From Entomortierella parvispora (lineage: Eukaryota > Mortierellomycota > Mortierellomycetes > Mortierellales > Mortierellaceae): a DNA stretch of 64,000 nucleotides. The stretch covers positions 1,293,263 to 1,357,262 of the forward strand of contig OY752148.1 in NCBI GenBank assembly GCA_963573315.1, in the 5' to 3' direction. Below the pieces are notes generated by a model that was not told the DNA's origin, ran no database searches, and was given only the letters and a program-made list of their open reading frames with translations. The translations under genes and the position numbers were made by a program. Shown piece after piece: positions 57,879 to 64,000 of the stretch (within the stretch, counting starts at the first letter, position 1; each line of letters begins with the position of its first letter).

Positions 57879-60800
57879 ATGTCGGATGACATCAAAACTT
57901 TGAACGAGCTGATCAAGGCCACGGAGGACGCCTCACTCAGTCCTGGAGACCGCAAGGCACACGCGGTCAAAGTCGGAGGTCATGTCAAGAAGATCGGCGT
58001 GATCAAGGCATTCCGTGATGGCCATCTGGTCAAGACGTTGACAACTTTGCTCGAGAATAAGAAGCAAGCTCACTTTCGTGAGGCCGCCCTTTTCATCTTG
58101 GCAGAGGTCAGCAAGACCGTCGGTCAAGCCGGTGAACCCTACTTGATTCCCTTGATGCCCAAGGTCTTGGATGGGTATGCAGACAAGGTCGTCTCGGTTA
58201 GAGAAGCTTCCGATGAAGCCAGTAAGGCCATTATGGCTCTTCCTTCTCGCTATGCAGTCAAGCTGCTGTTGCCTGTCTTGTTTGACTCTATTGAGAATGG
58301 CCGATGGCAATGCCAGTGTGGTTCTCTCCAGATCTTGTCGGGTCTCTCAAAGACCTCCCCCAAGGTAACAAAAAAAACCGACGCAGGATAATGGGATGAG
58401 TGGTGTATTTGCTTATCTGTTTCCTTGAGCAGAAGGCGGCTGTTTTTTTTTTTTCTTCTGTGGTACCAGATCCACAGATCATTGCACAAGGTCGGACAGG
58501 AATGTGCGACAATGCTTAACCAATTGATGGTGCCTCGTTTCTTTACTCCTCCCTTGCTGGCCTGATCGTCAACGATCCTTCTATCTCCTTTTTTGCTCAT
58601 GTTATCCAAATTCCCTTACCTCCTTTGGCCCTTTGGTCCTGCTTGCGCTCTATGGTCCTCTGCTTACCCCGTTTTTGTCATTATCTCTCTTCTTTTTTGC
58701 TGTTTGTACGATATAAAAATGACGCTCTTGGTCTCCTGCAGCAAATCAGCAACTGTCTTTCCGAGATCGTGCCTGTTCTAAGCGCCAGTATGTGGTCCAC
58801 TCGTCCAGAGGTAAGACACCGCGCAGAACAATCGCTTCGTGACTTTTCGTGCCATTCGCGTATGGCGCGTGAGCAGGTTTTGAACTTTGCCTGCAAAATG
58901 ATACGCTGGCCCAAGATTTTATTTTTTATTTTTATTTTTATTTTTATTTTTTATTTTTTACTGACGCACCGTCGTTGACTTGTTTGTAGGTCCGTGAAGA
59001 GGCCACCAAGACGACAACGGCCTGCTTTGACGTGGTCGGCAATCCCGATCTGACCTCTTCCATTCCTTATCTTGTTGGATGCATCAACCGACCAGAGGAG
59101 GCCCCAGAATGTATTCACCAACTGGCCTCTACCACCTTTGTGACCACAGTCGAGGCTCCAACACTCGCCATCATGAACCCTTTGCTGATCCGAGGTTTGG
59201 CTGAGCGCTCGCCCGCTATTCAGCGTCAAACCGCCGTCATCATTGACAACATGTGTAAGCTCGTGGAGAACCCAGCTCACGCTCACCAGTTCTTGCCAAA
59301 GCTCTTGCCTGGTCTTGATCGTATGATCGAGATTGGTGCCTCTCCCGAATTGCGATCCGTTGCCGAGAGAGCTAGGGCAACTTTGGTCCGTGTCGGTGGA
59401 GGTGAAAAGGCTCACGACGATAGCTCCATCAACATTGCTTATGAAGTCAAGCCTGCGCAGGTCAAGGATGAGATCAAGAAACACTTGCCCAAGGAGGTCA
59501 AAGTTGACGATTTTGTCAAGACCAGTTTGCTCTACTCTGCCACTCTTTGCTCAGAGTTGATTACTGCCCGTGACTTTAACCCAGAGGCCTGGCATGCTTC
59601 CATCGATCCTTACCTTATCACGTTCATGTCCAAGGATGATGCCAAGAAGGTCGCCACAGCCGTTCACCAACACTTTGTGGACTATGATGCCCAGAACACC
59701 CGCGACAACGCTGCCGTTGCTGATGTTGAGGAGGGAGAGCTTCTCTGCGATTGCGAGTTCTCTCTCGCTTATGGTGGTATGATTTTGCTGAACAAGACTC
59801 GCCTGAACCTCCGTCGTGGTCAGCGCTATGGTCTTTGCGGACCTAATGGTGTCGGAAAGTCTACTTTGATGCGTGCCATTGCCGATGGTCAGCTGGAAGG
59901 ATTTCCTCCAGCAGATGAGCTCCGTACCGTTTTTGTAGAGCACAACATTCTGGCTGAGGAGGCCGATCTGCCAGTCCTCCAATTCATGTTTGCGGATCCC
60001 AAGCTCGGAAAGACCCCCCACGAGGAGGTCGTCGAGAGACTGTCCAGTGTCGGATTCACGCCCGCTATGCAGCAGCAGGCCGTCGGCTCGCTGTCTGGTG
60101 GATGGAAGATGAAGTTGGAGTTGGCTCGTGCCATGTTGATGCACGCTGATATTCTCTTGCTGGATGAACCCACCAACCACTTGGATGCCAACAATGTTGC
60201 CTGGTTGGAGAATTACTTGACCAGCCTGACCAATGTGACCTCAATGATCGTCTCGCACGACTCGAGCTTCTTGGACACTTGCTGCACAGGCATTATCCAC
60301 TACGAGAACCGCAAGTTGAAAAAGTACCGTGGTAACCTATCCAAGTTTGTGGAGCAGTACCCCGCCGCCAAGTCTTACTACGAGCTCAAGTCTTCGCTCG
60401 TGACCTTCAAGTTGCCAGAGCCCGGTTTCTTGGATGGCGTCAAGTCTAAGGACAAGTCTTTGCTCCGATTCGTAAACATCTCGTTCACGTACCCCGGTAA
60501 CACCGTGCCAACCATTCGCAACATGTCAGCCCAGGTCTCGCTCAACTCCCGTGTGGCGGTCATTGGACCGAATGGAGCTGGAAAATCCACTCTTATCAAG
60601 GTTTTGACTGGAGAGACGGTTCCACAGGTTGGAGAAGTCATCAAGCACCCCAATTTGCGCGTCGCCTACGTGGCCCAGCATGCTTTCCATCACGTTGAGC
60701 AACATTTGACCAAGACGCCCAACGAGTACATTCGCTGGCGTTACCAATTTGGTGAGGATCGCGAGTTGGCCAGCAAGGCCACCCGTCAAATCACACCTGA

Positions 60801-61566
60801 GGAAGAGGCTCAGATGAAGAAGTTGATCCCTTGGGAGTTCAATGAAAAGACTGAGAAGGTCCAGATCGATGACCTCTGTGGTCGTCGCAAGGCCAAGCGC
60901 TCGTTCGAATACGAGGTTCAATGGGTTGGTCGTCCATTTGACGACAATGCCTGGATCTCTCGTGAGATGCTGGAGGACTGGGGTTTCGAAAAGTTGGTCC
61001 AGTCTTTTGATGACAAGGAGGCTGCCCGTGCCGGTGCGTGGACCCGTTCGTTGACCGCTGTCGAGGTAGAGAAACATCTGGGCGATTTGGGTCTCCCTGC
61101 CGAGTTTGCTACCCATAATCACATCAATGGTCTCTCTGGAGGTCAGAAGGTCAAGGTTGTCTTGGCCGCTGCCATGTGGCTTAACCCCCACATCTTGGTT
61201 CTGGACGAGCCTACCAATTATTTGGATCGAGACTCCCTGGGCGCTTTGACGGAGGCTTTGAGGGAGTTTGGAGGTGGTGTGGTCATTATTTCCCATCACC
61301 GCGACTTCACTGAGGCCATTTGCACAGAGACCTGGTCGATCAATGCAGGAGAGTTGACTGTCACCGGTAACAACTACACGCAGAGGGCTGAGAGTAAAAT
61401 CGTGCAGAAGGAGGCTGAGACCAAGATTGACGCCTTTGGAAACGTGGAGAAGGTCAAGTCGACTAGGAAGTTGTCGCGCAAGGAGATTAAGGAGAAGCAG
61501 AAGCGACGCGCCGCGGCCAAGAAGCGTGGTGAGGAGGTCTCTGAGTCAGAAGAAGAGGAGCTGTAA
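57879..61566 (+). CDS. YEF3: translation elongation factor 3 (eEF3), ABC-F ATPase
   Basis: Three exons, 57879-58364, 58742-58810 and 58990-61566 (GT-AG, all phase 0), 1043 aa, matching yeast eEF3. It is a ribosome-associated ATPase that helps release deacylated tRNA from the E site and is required for translation elongation in fungi. Order: N-terminal HEAT repeats (~1-320), four-helix bundle, first ABC domain with Walker A GPNGVGKST (~469), signature LSGGWK and DEPTNHLD; second ABC domain with GPNGAGKST (~711), chromodomain-like insertion (YEVQWVGRPFDDNAW), signature LSGGQKVK and DEPTNYLD; Lys-rich then acidic C-terminus (KKRGEEVSESEEEEL), which binds ribosomes in yeast. Codons are strongly biased, as expected for a highly expressed gene. 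Intron 2 carries ATTTTT repeats (about 58919-58955). Confidence 0.98.
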
Positions 61567-61743
61567 ATAGTTTTATAGAGACAAAGATATAGAAAATGAA
61601 GGCCGCAGTAAAACGCGCGCTCGTCGATGCAGTATAAAAGCCCCCAATACTCTCTTTTGCTCTCTATTTCTCTTCATTCTCCTCTTCCTCCTCTTCCTCC
61701 TCCTCACACCTATTATTAGTACAGTGACAGTACAAACAACGCA
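61567..61743. other. compact spacer with TATA box
   Basis: Only 177 bases separate the eEF3 stop from the next start codon. It must hold both the eEF3 3' UTR and the promoter of the next gene; a TATAAAAG lies at 61633-61640. Confidence 0.6.
61633..61640 (+). promoter_or_regulatory. TATA box of the gene at 61744
   Basis: TATAAAAG, 111 bases before the ATG at 61744, followed by a C/T-rich leader. Confidence 0.55.
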
Positions 61744-62685
61744 ATGGCCAATAGCAAATCCGTCCTTCCACTGCAATCTCATCCAATCGACATAAAATGC
61801 TTTTTTAACGGCAAAGATAGTCTTCGATTTGCCGCCAAGCTCCTTTCTGAGAACGAGGGAAAATCGGACAATACAAAGATGCTTGTTGGCCTTTTCGTGT
61901 TCGATAATGAAGCGAACGAATGGAAACACACCGGCGACGTCTTTGAACATGCCTGGACCGGTGATTGGGACCTTTGGAGCCGTCAGTGCAACCTTCTCTT
62001 CAACAGGGACACCCCGATTCTCTATGCAGTCACACGCGACAACAACACGCTCTACGCTTTGGACGCGACCAATCACCTCAAGGTCATTGCAAAGGTGGAC
62101 TTGCCTTTCCGCCCCGGCAGCCACACCCTGTCCCTCACACGCTCAAGCTCTGCACTCTACATCACCAGCACTTATCCCTGGATCGTCAGTGTTTACGATG
62201 CCAAGACCCTTCGTCTGCTAGGAACCGCCCCAAAAGGCCGCATCGATTTGGATTCACTAGATAACTCATCGGAAGAATCACTCGAAATAGCTAGGATTTA
62301 CAACCCCTCTACCGCCATTGCCCACCGTCGCACACGCCTCACCGAAAACATTACTGCAGTAGTTATTGATACCCCCGAGTTGTGTTGCATCTCCCACGAA
62401 TTGGTTTGCCACATTTCACCATTTGTGGATGTGGTCTGTGCAGATGCCGGTGAAAGACCATGGCTTTTGGATTTGAAGACGTTACACGCAATGAAGTTGG
62501 ATCTCATTGGGGCCAACCATTTTGGATTCAAGTCTGAAGCCTCCAAGATTGTTTTCCGTGAATGGGGCGGCAAAGAGAGAAGATACAAAGTGACCAGGGA
62601 CCAACTGTCAAAGTATTTGGACGCGAAGGGCCATCTTTCTACAGAAGCTCCCGCATCCATTTCAGTGGAAGCTTATGAGTATTGA
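61744..62685 (+). CDS. unknown protein, possibly β-propeller-like
   Basis: Intronless, 313 aa, start in CGCAATGG context. Composition and periodicity suggest a soluble, β-strand-rich protein: repeated blocks such as VGLFVFDNEANEWKHTG, PILYAVTRDNNTLYALDA and SALYITSTYPWIVSVYDAKTLRLLG resemble blades of a WD/PQQ-type propeller, each ending in a short turn. No signal peptide or membrane helix. I do not recognise a family, and the propeller proposal rests on pattern only. It lies close behind eEF3 with its own TATA box. Confidence 0.75.
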   Translation: MANSKSVLPLQSHPIDIKCFFNGKDSLRFAAKLLSENEGKSDNTKMLVGLFVFDNEANEWKHTGDVFEHAWTGDWDLWSRQCNLLFNRDTPILYAVTRDNNTLYALDATNHLKVIAKVDLPFRPGSHTLSLTRSSSALYITSTYPWIVSVYDAKTLRLLGTAPKGRIDLDSLDNSSEESLEIARIYNPSTAIAHRRTRLTENITAVVIDTPELCCISHELVCHISPFVDVVCADAGERPWLLDLKTLHAMKLDLIGANHFGFKSEASKIVFREWGGKERRYKVTRDQLSKYLDAKGHLSTEAPASISVEAYEY

Positions 62686-63894
62686 CTCTGCTAGAGAACA
62701 GCGAAAGAGACATCCAAACAATATGACCATAAAAGAAAAATTGCAATCGGATACCATCTTGTAATTGTCCTCGCCTAGAATTTAGTCCTGAGAACCTGAA
62801 GTGCGAGGGCCTTGGTCTTGTATGAATCAGGGCAGAGATCAAGCAGGTTTTGGTAATATCTTTGAGATCTCGAGCATAGTCAACATCTGATTGATGAAGA
62901 AGGAAGAACACAAGCTGCGTAGTGTCACTCAAGGAGAACGTTCCATGCAGAGGATGAGCTCAGCACCAAGCATTGGATGCAAGTCCAATCCCCGGGACGA
63001 ATGGGTAAATTTTACGTGTGTCAAGAAATAAATCACGTACAGGGCTATTTTTACTGGTCTGTTGCAACTTATGGTGCTTTGGAGGTTGTAAATCGTGGCT
63101 GATCTGAGGAGCAGGCTAGACAAACGGACAGAAGCAATAGAAAGGAACGTGCATTCATGCAATTCCTTGAATGGAACACGACAATGGAAGCCTCGAACGC
63201 TGGCCTTGCCTCTCCCTCCCATCACACCCCAGCAAACTCGAGTTGATGCACGACCACAGCCATGCAGACCACTTGCCCGCCGATTTTGACCAGCCTTCAG
63301 CTTTGCATCTTCACGCGCGTGTAGGCCTTCGGGGTCCACCAATGTGGCAGAGACAACAGGCAAACGGCTTTGGATAAACAGGATTGCACACTGTGTCAGA
63401 GTCCCACTCGTTGCCATCCTCTCGTCCATTTCTGTGGGGACAATAATCGATCCAGATCCAATTGAAAAAGTTGTGTAAGGCTCTCAAAAAAGTAATGACA
63501 TGGACCCAAGAAAAAATGTCTTCTTCCCCGGGCAATGATATCAACCGGGCAAAAACACGTAATATTGTCGCGCCGAAAACGCGCTTTTCCTTGGTGAAAT
63601 GAGATAATTGGAGAACGGGACCTTTTCTTTCAGGTTTCCCTGGCGATGCCTTGGTCCAGTTGAACTTTACCTGATGGGGAAAGTACAATCATTGTCTTCG
63701 ACTTTCTAGTGCGTGAGAATCGTTCGACACTTCCTCTTTGCCTTCTGATACTCTATAGACGCCATCGGCGTTCTTGGTTCAGAAATAGGTATAAATACCC
63801 TCCCCCATCCCCCTCTTTGTAGATCCTCACTCCACCTCACTTTTTCTTTCCCCCTACAACCCAACCCAACCCAACCACTACCAACACCTCCAAC
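62686..63894. other. intergenic, promoter of the C2-domain gene
   Basis: About 1.2 kb. No convincing coding region on either strand. The last 110 bases contain a TATAAATA box (63790-63797) and a C-rich, CCAAC-repeat leader ahead of the start at 63895. Confidence 0.5.
63790..63797 (+). promoter_or_regulatory. TATA box of the C2-domain gene
   Basis: TATAAATA, 105 bases before the ATG at 63895, followed by a C-rich leader with CCAAC repeats. Confidence 0.6.
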
Positions 63895-64000
63895 ATGTTT
63901 CACCGCCACCACGACGGATCCCTCGAAGTTACCATCCACTCTGCCCATGGCTTGGATGATGTAGAACGTTTTGGAAAGAACGATCCCTACACCCGCATCG
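63895..64000 (+). CDS. C2-domain protein (5' end only)
   Basis: Only the first ~35 codons are in the window. After a short His-rich start (MFHRHHDGS) the sequence LEVTIHSAHGLDDVERFGKNDPYTRI matches the first strands and the calcium-binding loop 1 of a C2 domain (…LxDVExFGKxDPYxxI). Such domains bind phospholipids, often calcium-dependent. The domain boundary and rest of the protein lie beyond the window. The start is supported by the TATA box and leader upstream. Confidence 0.85.
   Translation, partial: MFHRHHDGSLEVTIHSAHGLDDVERFGKNDPYTRI

Noticed and set aside
59551-61299. Long minus-strand frames opposite eEF3
   Set aside because: Shadow frames caused by codon bias in eEF3; no start context or family similarity.

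Overview
The window is nuclear DNA of a filamentous fungus. Evidence: most genes carry short spliceosomal introns (roughly 50-400 nt) with GT(A/G)AG-type donors and pyrimidine-rich acceptors, start codons sit in CCACCATGG-like contexts, and the gene set includes translation elongation factor 3, a Zn2Cys6 regulator, a short fungal tropomyosin and O-acetylhomoserine sulfhydrylase. The SAP-kinase fusion, the Gcr1-type DNA-binding protein and many poly-Gln/poly-His runs fit Mucoromycota, perhaps Mortierellomycotina; that placement is inference.

Layout. 1-14 kb: a tandem pair of four-helix membrane proteins with Gln-rich tails; a minus-strand locus that looks broken (2.5-3.5 kb); a SAP-domain kinase with a WNK-like relocated lysine (4.9-6.7 kb); a second locus with disturbed reading frames (7.3-8.8 kb); a single-pass PPxY/Cys-rich membrane protein (9-10.2 kb); and an acidic SIM-containing protein with an in-frame stop near its 3' end (11.6-12.9 kb). 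14-20.4 kb: an 18-exon diaphanous-type formin (1518 aa). 21-31 kb: a DHA2-like MFS transporter, a polytopic membrane protein and a COQ8/ABC1 kinase. 31-34.4 kb: a RAMP4/SERP1 homologue and two tandem TPMT-like methyltransferases that share an identical block spanning introns. 36-51 kb: a GH5 steryl/ceramide glucosidase, glutaryl-CoA dehydrogenase, a Gcr1-type factor, a Zn2Cys6 factor and homocysteine synthase. 51-64 kb: a membrane protein of unknown role, a DUF455 ferritin-like protein, tropomyosin (cut by a 200-N gap), eEF3, an unknown 313-aa protein, and the start of a C2-domain protein.

The genes do not form one pathway; this is ordinary fungal mixed gene order. Formin and tropomyosin both act on actin cables, COQ8 and glutaryl-CoA dehydrogenase are mitochondrial, and RAMP4 acts at the ER translocon. 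I found no CRISPR array, rRNA, tRNA or intact mobile element. The most notable features are the lysine-relocated SAP kinase, the methyltransferase pair with an apparent gene-conversion tract, the recurrence of GC-AG introns in four genes, and three disrupted coding loci clustered in the first 13 kb.
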